From positions 124,001 to 188,000 of the forward strand of contig NZ_BMRY01000004.1 in NCBI RefSeq assembly GCF_014648875.1: a DNA stretch of 64,000 nt, in the 5' to 3' direction. Within the stretch, counting starts at the first letter, position 1, and each line of letters begins with the position of its first letter. Shown one piece after another: positions 17,012 through 25,772 of the stretch. The notes beneath the pieces are model-generated. The model did not search any database. It had not been told where the DNA came from and saw only the letters and a program-made list of their open reading frames with translations. The translations under genes were made by a program, and so were the position numbers. Source of the stretch: Streptomyces parvus. GTDB lineage: Bacteria; Actinomycetota; Actinomycetes; Streptomycetales; Streptomycetaceae.

Positions 17012-17451
17012 GCTCTTGCAGATTGGTCGAGGCCGTGCCCCGGGTTTCAGGGGCACGGCCTCGATCTCTATTACGGCGCTCTTGTTCGGTTCGGAGTCAC
17101 CCTCGCTTTGGTCGTGTCCCGGTACTGACGGGACATCCGAGGGCCCTACGTGCTGAGCAATGTAGTGGGCTACGGCACTCTTTTGATGGCCATGTGGGGA
17201 CGGGCAGCAGGTAGCTTTCGGTTGCTCCGCCATCCCGCCCACTGCCTTTGAGGCCACGATCTGTGACCTGGCTTGTTGAGAAGGGCCCTCCGGTTGTGAC
17301 TGGCATGCTGCGGAGGGCTGCACTGCGGCCTCCTCGCGCGGATCGGCGGGGAGGCCATGGTGCTTTCCCGCGCGGGGAGGCCGCGTTCGCGTCGGCGCCA
17401 GGGAGGCTCGCTTTCGCCCAGGGTTCTGCGGGCGGCGCTGCCTTCGACGGG
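17012..17451. other. Convergent intergenic region
   Basis: 440 bases between the lacI stop and the stop of the minus-strand GH5_8 mannanase. The terminator at 17027-17064 is the only feature I can support; I see no gene in the rest. Confidence 0.6.
17027..17064 (+). terminator. Terminator of the mannosidase-lacI transcript
   Basis: Perfect 15-bp stem (17027-17041 with 17050-17064) with an 8-base loop, followed by a T-rich stretch (TCTCTATTA). It starts 16 bases after the lacI stop codon. Confidence 0.88.
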
Positions 17452-18768
17452 TCAGCCCTTGGTGCAGGGGACGCCGTTGAGGACGAAGGTGCCAGGAACA
17501 CCGTTGGCCGTGGGGGAGGAGCCGTTGAGGCCGAAGTTCACCGAGCCGCCTGCCGGGATGTTCTCCGTCCAGGGCGTGTTCGTGGCCTCGACCGTCGAAC
17601 CGTCCTGGCTCAGCACGGCGTTCCACGCGGAGTCGGCCTTCTGGTCACCCGGGAAGACGAAGCGGAGCTGCCAGCCCTTGATCGCGGTGCTACTGGTGTT
17701 GCGGATCGTGACGTCGGCGTTGAAACCGCTTCCCCAGTCGCTGAGCCTGTAGGCCACCTCGCAGGCGCCGCTCTTGTACACCGTGGCTTCGCGTGCGGTC
17801 TCCTTGATCCCGTCGGGCCCGTTGAAGAAACGGTCGCCCCACGTGGTCAGGCGGCCTGCGTCGAAGTCGGTGGCCAGGTCCAGGTACTCGACCCCGCCGC
17901 CGTTTCCACTCCAGGACCAACCCATGTAGCCGATTCCCAACTGCTGGGCAGCCGCCATGATCGCGTCCTCGTCCGGGTTGCCGTCCGAGTGCGCGTCGCC
18001 GAATTCACCGACGACAATCGGAAGTTTCTGTGCAACGAACCCGTTCAAATAGTCCTGAACCTCGGCGGCCGTGTCGTAGACGCCGTACATGTGGATCGAA
18101 AAGACCGTGTTCTTGTCGGGGTCGGCTGCGAATACGCCGGCTGCGTTGCTCCGCATGGTTCCGGACCAGTCCTGGCCCCAGTTGGGGGCGTCCACCATGA
18201 TGGTGTGCTTGAATCCTGCGATCCGCATGTTCTTGATAGCGTCGGCGGTTCCGGAGGTCCAGTTCTCGTATCCCGTGTTTCCGTACGGTTCGTTGCCCAG
18301 GTTCAGGATTATGTGCTTTTCCTGCCCCTCGACCGCGCTTTTGATTCCCTTCCAGTAGTCCACCGCGCGGGAGAGCGAGACGGCGGCACCGGCCTCGCCG
18401 TACCCCGTAGTGTCGTGGGCCTCAAGAACGCAGATCAGGCGGCTGGCCTTGCATTGTTCGACGACGGCTGCGACATCCGCAGTGTCGTTCCTGGTCCACT
18501 GGTCGCCTGTGCTCAGCACCACGCGAACCGAGTTGGCGCCGAGCGCCTTGATGTCCTTGAGCGCCTGCGGTGTCCTGGCCGTGTACCAGGTGTGCGCGTG
18601 ATTGACCCCGCGCAGGACGAAGTCGTTGCCGTTCGCGTCGACCAGGCGGCCGTCGCTGACGTGGAACCCCGTAGGTGCCCCTGCGGCCTGAGCCGCGGAG
18701 GGTGCCGTGAGCACGGCGGCCGTGACAGCCAGCAGCGCTCCCGCTGCGGTGGCCAAGATCTTCCTCAT
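17452..18768 (-). CDS. Secreted endo-beta-1,4-mannanase, GH5_8 with C-terminal CBM2
   Basis: 438 residues. The Sec signal peptide (MRKILATAAGALLAVTAAV, cleaved near AQA-AG at about residue 29) exports the enzyme. The GH5 barrel (about 33-325) has the acid/base Glu160 in NLGNEPYGN and nucleophile Glu255 in VVGEFGDAHSDG, the pattern of bacterial GH5_8 mannanases. A family 2 binding module follows (about 335-437, CEVAYRLSDWGSGFNADVTI), which binds cellulose or mannan surfaces. ATG 18768 gives a textbook signal peptide. It is about three-quarters alike in the catalytic domain to the GH5_8 enzyme at 23808-25118, so the two are paralogues with different binding modules. Cleaves internal mannan bonds outside the cell to feed the importer. 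Confidence 0.93.
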   Translation of the reverse strand: MRKILATAAGALLAVTAAVLTAPSAAQAAGAPTGFHVSDGRLVDANGNDFVLRGVNHAHTWYTARTPQALKDIKALGANSVRVVLSTGDQWTRNDTADVAAVVEQCKASRLICVLEAHDTTGYGEAGAAVSLSRAVDYWKGIKSAVEGQEKHIILNLGNEPYGNTGYENWTSGTADAIKNMRIAGFKHTIMVDAPNWGQDWSGTMRSNAAGVFAADPDKNTVFSIHMYGVYDTAAEVQDYLNGFVAQKLPIVVGEFGDAHSDGNPDEDAIMAAAQQLGIGYMGWSWSGNGGGVEYLDLATDFDAGRLTTWGDRFFNGPDGIKETAREATVYKSGACEVAYRLSDWGSGFNADVTIRNTSSTAIKGWQLRFVFPGDQKADSAWNAVLSQDGSTVEATNTPWTENIPAGGSVNFGLNGSSPTANGVPGTFVLNGVPCTKG

Positions 18769-19166
18769 GTCTCGCTCCCATGTGGTGGCGTGCACGCGGC
18801 CCGGAACGGATCTCCGGACGGGGCGTCACGCCTGCCGTGAATGGCGGTTTCCTCCGCCCCGAACTGTGCTTCGAAGGCGCAACGAACGAGGCTTCCGCAT
18901 CGCATGCTGCATTAAGGGATGCAGTCCGGGCGGATGAGTCCCCGCCGGCCGGAAAGTCATTGCGGCTCTCACCGGCCGACGAGGTACTGGATAACCAGAG
19001 AACACCCATCAGCAGTTCGCTCGAAGTGCTGATAAGCGTGGGTGCGTCGCCTTTTATTTGGCGACTTGGAACGACATTAGAGGCGGGCGTACGGAGTGGC
19101 AACCGATAAGGTCAAAAAGATTAAGTTTAGCTCCGGTTTAATCGGCAAGAAGTCCCTGACTGTAAG
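18769..19166. other. Long upstream region of the GH5_8-CBM2 mannanase
   Basis: 398 bases between the mannanase start and the manA stop, noticeably A/T-richer than its surroundings from 18990 on. It contains two small stems (ATCAGCA...TGCTGAT near 19005-19033; GTCGCC...GGCGAC at 19046-19065), which could terminate the manA transcript, and a TCCGGTTTA motif at 19132-19140. The mannanase promoter must lie here, but I cannot place it. Confidence 0.45.
19132..19140 (+). promoter_or_regulatory. Candidate operator between manA and GH5_8 mannanase
   Basis: TCCGGTTTA, one base different from the motif before the beta-mannosidase. It lies 364 bases upstream of the mannanase start and close to the end of manA, so its target promoter is uncertain. 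Confidence 0.4.
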
Positions 19167-20360
19167 TCATGGGAAGCTCACGTCCACGGTGGCACGGTAG
19201 ACGGTCCCATTCCCGGCCACCGTCACGGGCTCGCCGGCGGGCGCGTATACGGAGCTGCCGGCGGGCAGCGCGATCTCGCCTTCCGGACCGATGACGGAGA
19301 CCGTGCCGGCTGTGCAGAGAAGGATCTGCGGGGCAGCGAAGTCAAGCGTTACGGCTTCCCGGTGGGGGCCGGGCCGCACGACGGACAGTCGGAAGTCGTC
19401 GACGGGGGTGGCGAACACTTCCTCGCCGCTGTCCGTAGTGGTGGGCCGCAGGGCGTGTACGCGAGTGGCCGAGAAGGAAATCACACGGAGGAGTTCCTCG
19501 GAGTCCACGTGCTTGGAAGTCAGCCCGCAACGCAGCACGTTGTCCGAACCCGCCATGACTTCCACTCCCAGGCCCCGTATGTAGGCATGCGGGATTCCGG
19601 CCCCGAGGAACAGTCCTTCGCCGGGAGCGAGCCGGAAATGGTTGAGCATCAATGCCGGCAGCAGCCCGGAGTCAGAGGGGTGCGCCCGTGCGATGGAGTC
19701 GTAGCCTGCGAAAGCGGCTTGGTACGGGCCGACGGTGCGTGCCTCGCGTGCCACGGCCCGCGTGACGTCGTCCACGAGCGTGGGCCCCTCAGCCAGAAAC
19801 GCGGAGAAAACCTGGTGAAGCGCGGATTCCTCCGGCACCGAACGCAGCGTCACGCAGTACTGATCCATGTCGTCGAGGTGCAATGCACTCAGGAGTCCGG
19901 CACAGTCCCGCGCTGTACGAAATCCGCAGAGTCCCTCGAACGAGCCGAGGGCGACGATCATCTCAGGCTTGTGATTGTCATCGCGATAGTTGCGGTGAGG
20001 GGCGTCGAGGGGGACCCCTTGCCCGTTTTCCCGCTTGAAGCCGGCGGCGGCCCCGGCCAGGTCCGGGTGCACCTGGAGCGAGAGCGGTGCCTCAGCAGCC
20101 AGCAGCTTGAGCAGGAACGGGAGGCGAGGGCCGAAGCGTCGAAGAACCGGCTTACCCAGCTCGGTTTCGGGTCGCTCCTCGATGACCCGGTCGAGGGGCT
20201 GAGGCTCCCCTCGCCGCCGGACCAGGGATGGAGCCGCCGGGTGGGCCCCCATCCACAGCTCGGCCTGCGGAGTGCCATCCGGTTCGACTCCGGCCAGTTC
20301 TGGAATGGCTGTGGCGGAGCCCCAACTGTAGTGACGAACGGTATTGATCATGCGGTCCAT
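19167..20360 (-). CDS. manA: Mannose-6-phosphate isomerase, type I
   Basis: 397-residue Zn enzyme converting mannose-6-phosphate to fructose-6-phosphate, linking mannose to glycolysis. Typical motifs: YSWGS near the N-terminus, ELWMGAHP, SLQVHPD, HKPEM (Zn and active-site residues), and GLFLGAGIPHAYIRG. The ATG at 20360 follows GAGAGGG by eight bases. It sits downstream of the ROK kinase on the same strand (about 100 bases apart), so the two give a kinase-isomerase route for free mannose released by the beta-mannosidase. The chromosome should have another manA for cell-wall sugars; this copy is probably dedicated to catabolism. Confidence 0.93.
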   Translation of the reverse strand: MDRMINTVRHYSWGSATAIPELAGVEPDGTPQAELWMGAHPAAPSLVRRRGEPQPLDRVIEERPETELGKPVLRRFGPRLPFLLKLLAAEAPLSLQVHPDLAGAAAGFKRENGQGVPLDAPHRNYRDDNHKPEMIVALGSFEGLCGFRTARDCAGLLSALHLDDMDQYCVTLRSVPEESALHQVFSAFLAEGPTLVDDVTRAVAREARTVGPYQAAFAGYDSIARAHPSDSGLLPALMLNHFRLAPGEGLFLGAGIPHAYIRGLGVEVMAGSDNVLRCGLTSKHVDSEELLRVISFSATRVHALRPTTTDSGEEVFATPVDDFRLSVVRPGPHREAVTLDFAAPQILLCTAGTVSVIGPEGEIALPAGSSVYAPAGEPVTVAGNGTVYRATVDVSFP

Positions 20361-20463
20361 GCGTTGGTCCCTCTCGGGGGAGCCACCGGCCCGACCTCAC
20401 GGTCGCGGTGCGCCCCTCTGGCGTTGCTGTACGGGCTACGGATTGACGACACGAGGAAACGCG

Positions 20464-21429
20464 CTACGAGCGTGTCCCTGCCGCCAGCGCGGTGGTTCCG
20501 AGCTGCGAGGAGGCGACGGCAGCCGCCCCTATGAGCCCGGCGTCCAGAGCGAGGAGAGCCGGCACGACGGGCAGCCCTCGTGTGAAGTCGAGGACCGTGT
20601 AGTCGGCCATGCGCCGCCGCAAGGGAGCGAACAGCGTGTCGCCGGCCTGTGCCACGCCGCCACCGATCACCACGACATCGAGTTCGACGAGCGCCGCCGA
20701 CGCCGAAATGGCCGCTGCCAGTGCCTGGGCCGCCCGCTCGTAGGCACCCAGCGCCTGCGGGTTCCCAGCACGCGCCGCATCCGCGACGGCAGCCGCGGTC
20801 GGAGCCACCCCGGCCGGCGCGGACCACCCGGCCGCCTGCGCGTGCGCGGCTATCGCCGTACCGCTCGCGAAGCCCTCGACGCAGCCGGGCGCACCGCACG
20901 GGCACAGCGAACCGTCGAGATCGACCGTGATGTGCCCGATGTGGCCGGCGTTCCCCGTCCGGCCGGTATGGAGCCGGCCGTTGAGGACCAGGCCGCCACC
21001 GACCCCGGTGGACACCACCATGCACAGCGCGTTCTCGAAACCCCGCGCCGCGCCCAACCAGTGCTCCGCCGCAGCCATCGCCACGGCGTCCCCGACCAGG
21101 ACCGGCCTCAGTCCCACCGGCAGTCGAGGGTGGGCGGCCAATTTGTCGACCAGCGGAAAGTGCCGCCAGGCCGGAATGTTGACCGGGCTGACCGTGCCCG
21201 CGGCGGTGTCGACCGGGCCCGCGCTGGCGATGCCGAGGCAGACCATCTCATCCCACACCGGATGGGCCGTCAGTTCGTCGACGACCGAGACCACCGCCCC
21301 CATGAGTTCCTCGGCGGACTTCTGCGCTGGCGTCGGCCGCTGTGCGCGCACCAACACAGTGCCCGCGTCGTCCACTAGCGCTCCGGCGATCTTCGTGCCG
21401 CCGATGTCCAGTGCTCCGTACACCGTCAC
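20464..21429 (-). CDS. ROK-family sugar kinase (putative mannokinase/glucokinase)
   Basis: 321-residue cytoplasmic kinase. The ATP-binding motif YGALDIGGTKIAGALVD is at the N-terminus, and the ROK Zn motif is CPCGAPGCVEGFASG. The catalytic EHWLG and GHI.. HITVD segments are present. GTG 21429 is preferred because GAAAGGTG lies seven bases upstream; an ATG at 21465 is possible but lacks a ribosome site. No helix-turn-helix, so it is an enzyme and not a ROK repressor. With manA just downstream, mannose is the likely substrate. A palindrome and a TCCGGTTTA motif stand 60-90 bases upstream. Confidence 0.9.
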   Translation of the reverse strand: MTVYGALDIGGTKIAGALVDDAGTVLVRAQRPTPAQKSAEELMGAVVSVVDELTAHPVWDEMVCLGIASAGPVDTAAGTVSPVNIPAWRHFPLVDKLAAHPRLPVGLRPVLVGDAVAMAAAEHWLGAARGFENALCMVVSTGVGGGLVLNGRLHTGRTGNAGHIGHITVDLDGSLCPCGAPGCVEGFASGTAIAAHAQAAGWSAPAGVAPTAAAVADAARAGNPQALGAYERAAQALAAAISASAALVELDVVVIGGGVAQAGDTLFAPLRRRMADYTVLDFTRGLPVVPALLALDAGLIGAAAVASSQLGTTALAAGTRS

Positions 21430-21490
21430 GTCGCACACCTTTCGTGAGGGGAGCTGCTTCGTCATTTCGGAGGACACTCTGACCGCTTCT

Positions 21491-21502
21491 GACAACGTTG
21501 TC
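21491..21502. promoter_or_regulatory. Palindrome upstream of ROK-manA operon, candidate LacI operator
   Basis: GACAACGTTGTC, perfect 12-bp palindrome with central CG, 62 bases before the preferred ROK start. The same sequence occurs inside the beta-mannosidase gene (14757) and a 10/12 match before the second GH5_8 mannanase (23719). Confidence 0.45.
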
Positions 21503-21507
21503 TAGTC

Positions 21508-21516
21508 TCCGGTTTA
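21508..21516 (+). promoter_or_regulatory. Candidate operator before ROK-manA
   Basis: TCCGGTTTA immediately next to the palindrome, followed by a TTTAGT/TTAGTAA-rich stretch that may include the promoter. Confidence 0.45.
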
Positions 21517-21663
21517 GTTAAGGTCAAGGTTTAGTAACGTGGATACGTTTGGAGCGACGCGCTCATGCCGTGTATCGACGGCATCCGTCGGCACACGGCA
21601 CAGGAAGGCCCTCCGCGGCTCAAGCGCGCTCGGCTGTGGAGCCGGCGAGGTGTTCGGGGCGGG

Positions 21664-23249
21664 TCAGGCAGATGTGCACGCTGTGCCGTTCAGAGTGAAG
21701 GTCGCCGGAGCGCCGTTGGTGCCGGTCTGTGAGGTACCGCTGAAGCCGAAGTTCACGCTGGAGCGGGGAGCGATGGATGTGTTGTAGTCGGTGGGGTGGG
21801 TCACGGTCACGCTCCGGCCGTCCCGGGTTCGGGTTGCGTTCCAGATCTGGGTGATGGCCTGGTCGCCGGGGAAGTGGAACGACAGCTCCCAGCGGTCGAC
21901 CGCGGTGGTGCCGGTGTTGTGGATGGTGACGTCCGCATTGAACGTGGGCCCCCCCAGTCGGACAGCTGATAGGTGACCTCGCATGGGGTGGCGGCCGTGG
22001 GCGACGTGGTGGGGGTCGGCGTGGGGGAGGGAGCGGCGGGTGGTGTGCGGCCGCTCTTGATGGCCATGTGAGCGGAGTGCTCGCGGAAGACCGTGAGCTC
22101 GGGGTCACCCTGCGAGACGCCGAACTTTCCGTCTATCTCTCGGTCCTGGTACCACCAGAAGGCGCTGCCGTCGCCGCCTGCTGCCTCGAAGTCGTCGTAG
22201 ATCTCGCTCCACCAGGCGGCGCGGTCGACGTTGTGGACGTTGAACTCGCCCATGAAGAACGGTTTGCCGACCTTGTCGTGCGAGTCGCTGATCCAGGCCC
22301 GGATCAGCTGCTTCGTCTCTTCGAGTGTCAGGTCGGCCCAGTGCTCGGTCGGATACGGATGCGCTGAGGTGAAGTCCAGGTACGGCGACTGCTGAAGGTG
22401 GACGAAGGGGTTTCCCTCGTTGCCGCCGAACCCGTACTGCGTGCCGTGCCCCTCGATGCCGGCGCCTAGGAGATGGTTCGGGTCGATCTTCTTTATGAAG
22501 GCGCCCATCTCGTCAACCCAGGCCCGCAGAGTGTTCCCTTCGACGTCTTCTTCCGGACTCTGGGCCTCGTAGCGCGGCTCGTTCATCAAATCCCACGCGA
22601 AGATCGTCGGGTCGTCCTTGTACTTGACACCGGAGTAGTGGTTCGTCCGGTTCAGGGCGTAGCTCACGTAGTTCTTGTACGAGGTGAAGCATCCGGGGCA
22701 GCGCTTCTTGTCGAAGAAGGCGGCGCGGGCCGGCTGTCCGCCGGACAGGCCCTCCCATCGGAGGCGGGTGTCGATGCCGCCGTACGCCTCCCAGTAGTTC
22801 TCGAACACCGGCATGAGTCGCAACCCGTGGGTTCGGGCGGACTCGATGATGTAGTCGAACTGGGCGAACTGCTGCTCGTTGTACACCCCCTCGGCCTTCT
22901 CTAAGCCGTGCCAGTCATCGTGACTGAACATCCAGAGCCGGACGACATCGACACCGTCGTCACGCATGCGTGCGAAGTGGGCGTCGATGCGCGCCTTGTC
23001 CATGTACTCCGTCTCCGTGTCGCCGGAGCCCGAACCGAAGGCGAACAGGTCGTACGCGTTGGCCCCGGCGAAGTAGTACTCCTCGCCGTCCAGGCAGAAG
23101 CGGATACCGCAACGCGTCGCGAAGGAGTCCGCGGCGGCCGATGCCGGGACGGGGCGCACGAGTGTCAGACAGATGCCCGCCAGGGCGGCCAGGAACAGGA
23201 ATGTCAGAGGCCATGGACGCCTGGTCCGAGCGTGGGGGTAGGTACGCAT
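21664..23249 (-). CDS. Secreted endo-beta-mannanase, GH5_7-like with CBM2; frameshifted in the CBM
   Basis: Secreted enzyme with a signal peptide containing an Arg pair (RTRRPWPLTFLFLAALAG) that ends near ASA-AA. The catalytic barrel (about 40-385) has WDLMNEPRYE (acid/base Glu) and FMGEFNVHN (nucleophile Glu), and resembles the GH5_7 mannanases common in fungi and actinomycetes. A Pro/Thr/Ser linker (TPTPTTSPT) leads to a family 2 binding module starting CEVTYQLSDWGG. There the frame breaks in a run of seven Gs (21949-21955 as Cs on the plus strand). One extra G would restore FNADVTIHNTGTT through to the stop at 21664. As read, the protein runs on in the wrong frame to 21807. The catalytic part is unaffected. 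Confidence 0.85.
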
Positions 23250-23349
23250 CGCGTCTCTTTCGTCCGAAGGGAGCGGGCCGCAGCCTCGGGAAGGCTGACG
23301 GATGGGCGAGCTGGCCTCGGCGGCTCGACGAGGTTGACTCCACCCCTGT

Positions 23350-23358
23350 ACCGGTTTA
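23350..23358 (+). promoter_or_regulatory. Candidate operator before GH5_7 mannanase
   Basis: ACCGGTTTA, identical to the motif before the beta-mannosidase, 101 bases upstream of the GH5_7 start. Confidence 0.5.
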
Positions 23359-23718
23359 TCGAGCAGGAACGTAAGACGGTGCCGCATGACTGTCAATCAA
23401 TCGGACGAGTCATGTTTTCCCTGGTGGATGACACTGTCCGGTTCGAAGCGGCGCTGGCCAGGAGGTTTAGCGGTTTAGCTCTGCAAGGTGTTTTGCGCGT
23501 GGTGGACGGATCGCGAACCCGCTATTGACAGGGACGTAACACCCGGTGCCTCATGGTGTGGCGACGACTCGTTCGAGCCACATCTGGCCGAAGTCGCCGC
23601 TGGACGACGTCAGTTGCCCGGCGCTACCCCCACCATCACGACTCCGGCGAAGCCTGCCCACGGTGCCACCCGCGCCGCGGTGCACCCGGCGCCCACCAAG
23701 CGCGCCCAAAGGCAGGCA

Positions 23719-23730
23719 GACATCGTTGTC
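23719..23730. promoter_or_regulatory. Imperfect palindrome before second GH5_8 mannanase
   Basis: GACATCGTTGTC matches the GACAACGTTGTC palindrome at ten or eleven of twelve bases and lies 78 bases before the mannanase ATG. Confidence 0.35.
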
Positions 23731-23807
23731 AGATGCGTGTTGCCCGTCCTACGGCCTCGTCCCGCTCCACCTGTCCACGCACCCGCATGCGAACCCGAGG
23801 AGAAAAG

Positions 23808-25118
23808 ATGCGAAAGCCGAGGAGTACCCTGATGACGACAGCAGGCATGGCGTTCGCCGCCGCACTGGGCCTGCTGGGATCGCTCGTCGGTCCCTCCGTC
23901 GGCGAGGCCCAGGCCGCACCCACCGGCATCCGTGTCAGCGACGGACGGGTGGTCGAGGCAAACGGCAACGAGTTCGTCATGCGCGGGATCAACCACGCCT
24001 ACACCTGGTACCCCGAGCAGACGACCGCCATAGCCGACATAGCGGCCAAGGGTGCCAACACCGTCCGCGTCGTCCTCGGAAGCGGTGACCGGTGGACGAA
24101 GACCAGTGCCTCCCAGGTCTCCGGGCTCATCGGGCAGTGCAAAGCCAACAAGGTCATCTGTGTGCTGGAGGTTCACGACACCACCGGCTACGGAGAGGAC
24201 GGCGCCGCCACCACCCTGGACAAGGCCGCCGACTACTGGATCAGCGTGAAGAGCGCACTGCAGGGGCAGGAGGACTACGTCGTCGTCAACATCGGCAACG
24301 AGCCGTACGGCAACACGAACGCCTCTGCCTGGACCGGTGCCACCAAGAACGCGATCAGTAAGCTGCGGAGCGCCGGACTCAACCACGCCCTGATGGTCGA
24401 CGCCCCCAACTGGGGCCAGGACTGGTCCGGAACGATGAGGGCCAACGCTGCCTCGGTATTCGCGTCCGACCCCGACCGCAACACCATCTTCTCGATCCAC
24501 ATGTACGGCGTGTACGACACGGCCGCCGAGGTGCAGGACTACCTCAACCACTTCGTCAACAACCGACTGCCCATCGTCGTGGGCGAGTTCGGCGACGCGC
24601 ACAGCGACGGTAACCCGGACGAGGACGCCATCATGGCAACCGCCCAGTCGCTGGGCGTGGGCTACATCGGCTGGTCCTGGAGCGGCAACGGCAGCGGCGT
24701 CGAGTACCTCGACATGGCCAACGGATTCGACCCGAACTCCCTGACGAGCTGGGGCAACCGCTTCATCAACGGGGCCAACGGCATCACCGCTACCTCCGAG
24801 ACCGCCTCCATCTACGGCGGCGGAGGCGAGCCGGGCGGCGGGGGCGACACGGGCAGCGGCACCGCGCCCAACGGATACCCGTACTGCGCCGGCGGAAGTT
24901 CGTCCGACCCCGACGGTGACGGTTGGGGCTGGGAGAACAGCCGGTCCTGCGTCGTCCCGGGCGGCAGCGCCGACACCGGCGGCGGCACGGGCAGCGGCAC
25001 CGCGCCCAACGGATACCCGTACTGCGCCAGCGGAAGTTCGTCCGACCCCGACGGTGACGGTTGGGGCTGGGAGAACAGCCGGTCCTGCGTCGTGGCCGGC
25101 AGCAGCGCGGACAGCTGA
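23808..25118 (+). CDS. Secreted endo-beta-1,4-mannanase, GH5_8 with two C-terminal CBM10-like repeats
   Basis: 436 residues. ATG 23808 follows GAGGAG by four to five bases. The signal peptide ends near AQA-AP (about 37). The GH5 barrel (about 40-335) has Glu165 in NIGNEPYGN and Glu260 in VVGEFGDAHSDG. After a Gly-rich linker come two almost identical modules with NGYPYC and DPDGDGWGWENSRSCVV, which resemble family 10 binding modules (short, aromatic, one disulfide). The DNA of the two modules (24848-24955 and 24986-25093) differs at a single base, so the duplication is recent or under homogenisation. Paralogue of the mannanase at 17452-18768. Confidence 0.93.
   Translation: MRKPRSTLMTTAGMAFAAALGLLGSLVGPSVGEAQAAPTGIRVSDGRVVEANGNEFVMRGINHAYTWYPEQTTAIADIAAKGANTVRVVLGSGDRWTKTSASQVSGLIGQCKANKVICVLEVHDTTGYGEDGAATTLDKAADYWISVKSALQGQEDYVVVNIGNEPYGNTNASAWTGATKNAISKLRSAGLNHALMVDAPNWGQDWSGTMRANAASVFASDPDRNTIFSIHMYGVYDTAAEVQDYLNHFVNNRLPIVVGEFGDAHSDGNPDEDAIMATAQSLGVGYIGWSWSGNGSGVEYLDMANGFDPNSLTSWGNRFINGANGITATSETASIYGGGGEPGGGGDTGSGTAPNGYPYCAGGSSSDPDGDGWGWENSRSCVVPGGSADTGGGTGSGTAPNGYPYCASGSSSDPDGDGWGWENSRSCVVAGSSADS
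24848..24955 (+). repeat. 108-bp coding repeat, copy 1
   Basis: Encodes the first CBM10-like module of the mannanase. The second copy is at 24986-25093 (138-base period) with one mismatch (GCCGGCGG versus GCCAGCGG). Confidence 0.9.
24986..25093 (+). repeat. 108-bp coding repeat, copy 2
   Basis: Second CBM10-like module, nearly identical in DNA to 24848-24955. Recombination between the copies would delete or add one module in frame (46 codons). Confidence 0.9.
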
Positions 25119-25357
25119 CAGCAGCCGCGCGTGCGTGGGGCTCGAACTTGGCCGGCCGGTCAGCAGACTGATAGACGGCCTCCTCGCGCAGGCATCCCGC
25201 CGTCGACCGTCGGCCCGGCGGACTCTGCCGCCCGCGTGAGGGCTCTGCGAGCAGGTCGTGGTGGCAGCCCGTTCTCAGGAACCGGGCTGTCACCCTCCAC
25301 GAGCAGCCGACTGATCCGGGCCGGAGTGGCCCGCCACGGATATCCGCACTGAACGAC

Positions 25358-25397
25358 GAGGTCCTGGCGGCGGCCGTTGAGCCGCCGTCAGGACCTC
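25358..25397 (+). terminator. Hairpin terminator after second GH5_8 mannanase
   Basis: 16-bp stem with one G-T-type mismatch (25358-25373 with 25382-25397) and an 8-base loop, followed by CTTG. It is 240 bases after the mannanase stop. Confidence 0.75.
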
Positions 25398-25680
25398 TTG
25401 CCGTGTCGTAACCGTCCCCTGGCCGCTGCGCGGACCGGGTCGAAGCGTCTCCGCTACGGAATGCTCGACCGAAGATATGGGTCAGGCACGATCAGGTCGC
25501 TGCTGGCTTCGGTGGTCTGCCCTGGCCAAGGACGCCGACCGGACAGATGTCGTTGCTGCACCAGCCCCGCGCAGCCATGACTGCCACAGCGTGGTTTCCG
25601 CCGCCTTGCCCAGCAACTGCCGAGTTCCAGCGGGGGCGGCGATGAACATGGGCATCTCGAAGGACGATCCTGCAAGGCCG

Positions 25681-25700
25681 TGACGCTCGTTTGACGCTCT
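25681..25700 (+). repeat. Paired TGACGCTC repeats, right island end
   Basis: TGACGCTCG at 25681-25689 and TGACGCTCT at 25692-25700, the same 11-base spacing as the pair at 9501-9520. They may be recombinase arm sites flanking the island. Confidence 0.5.
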
Positions 25701-25772
25701 CGGCGCACCCACGCTGCGCGGAGAATCGAGATAGCCGTTCTGACCTGGCCTTTTCCATGACCCGCTCAGGCC

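Larger units (their letters stand above)
23250..23807. other. Divergent promoter region of two mannanases
   Basis: 558 bases between the GH5_7 (minus) and GH5_8 (plus) starts. It contains ACCGGTTTA (23350-23358), a GGTTTAGCGGTTTAG doublet near 23464-23478, a 7-bp inverted repeat CATGACT/AGTCATG (23385-23391, 23408-23414) and GACATCGTTGTC (23719-23730). No gene recognised. Confidence 0.55.
25119..25772. other. Right end of island, non-coding
   Basis: About 650 bases after the last mannanase. It contains the terminator at 25358-25397 and the TGACGCTC pair at 25681-25700. CTGACCTGG at 25740 is followed by a short TTTTCCATGACCC stretch that echoes the methyltransferase relic beginning at 25773. 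I recognise no gene here. Confidence 0.5.

Noticed and set aside
24848..25093. Possible CRISPR or satellite repeat
   Set aside because: The two units lie in frame within a mannanase and encode folded binding modules; there are no spacers.
9348..25772. Integrase or excisionase gene within the island
   Set aside because: No tyrosine or serine recombinase motifs were found in any frame; only candidate binding repeats remain.
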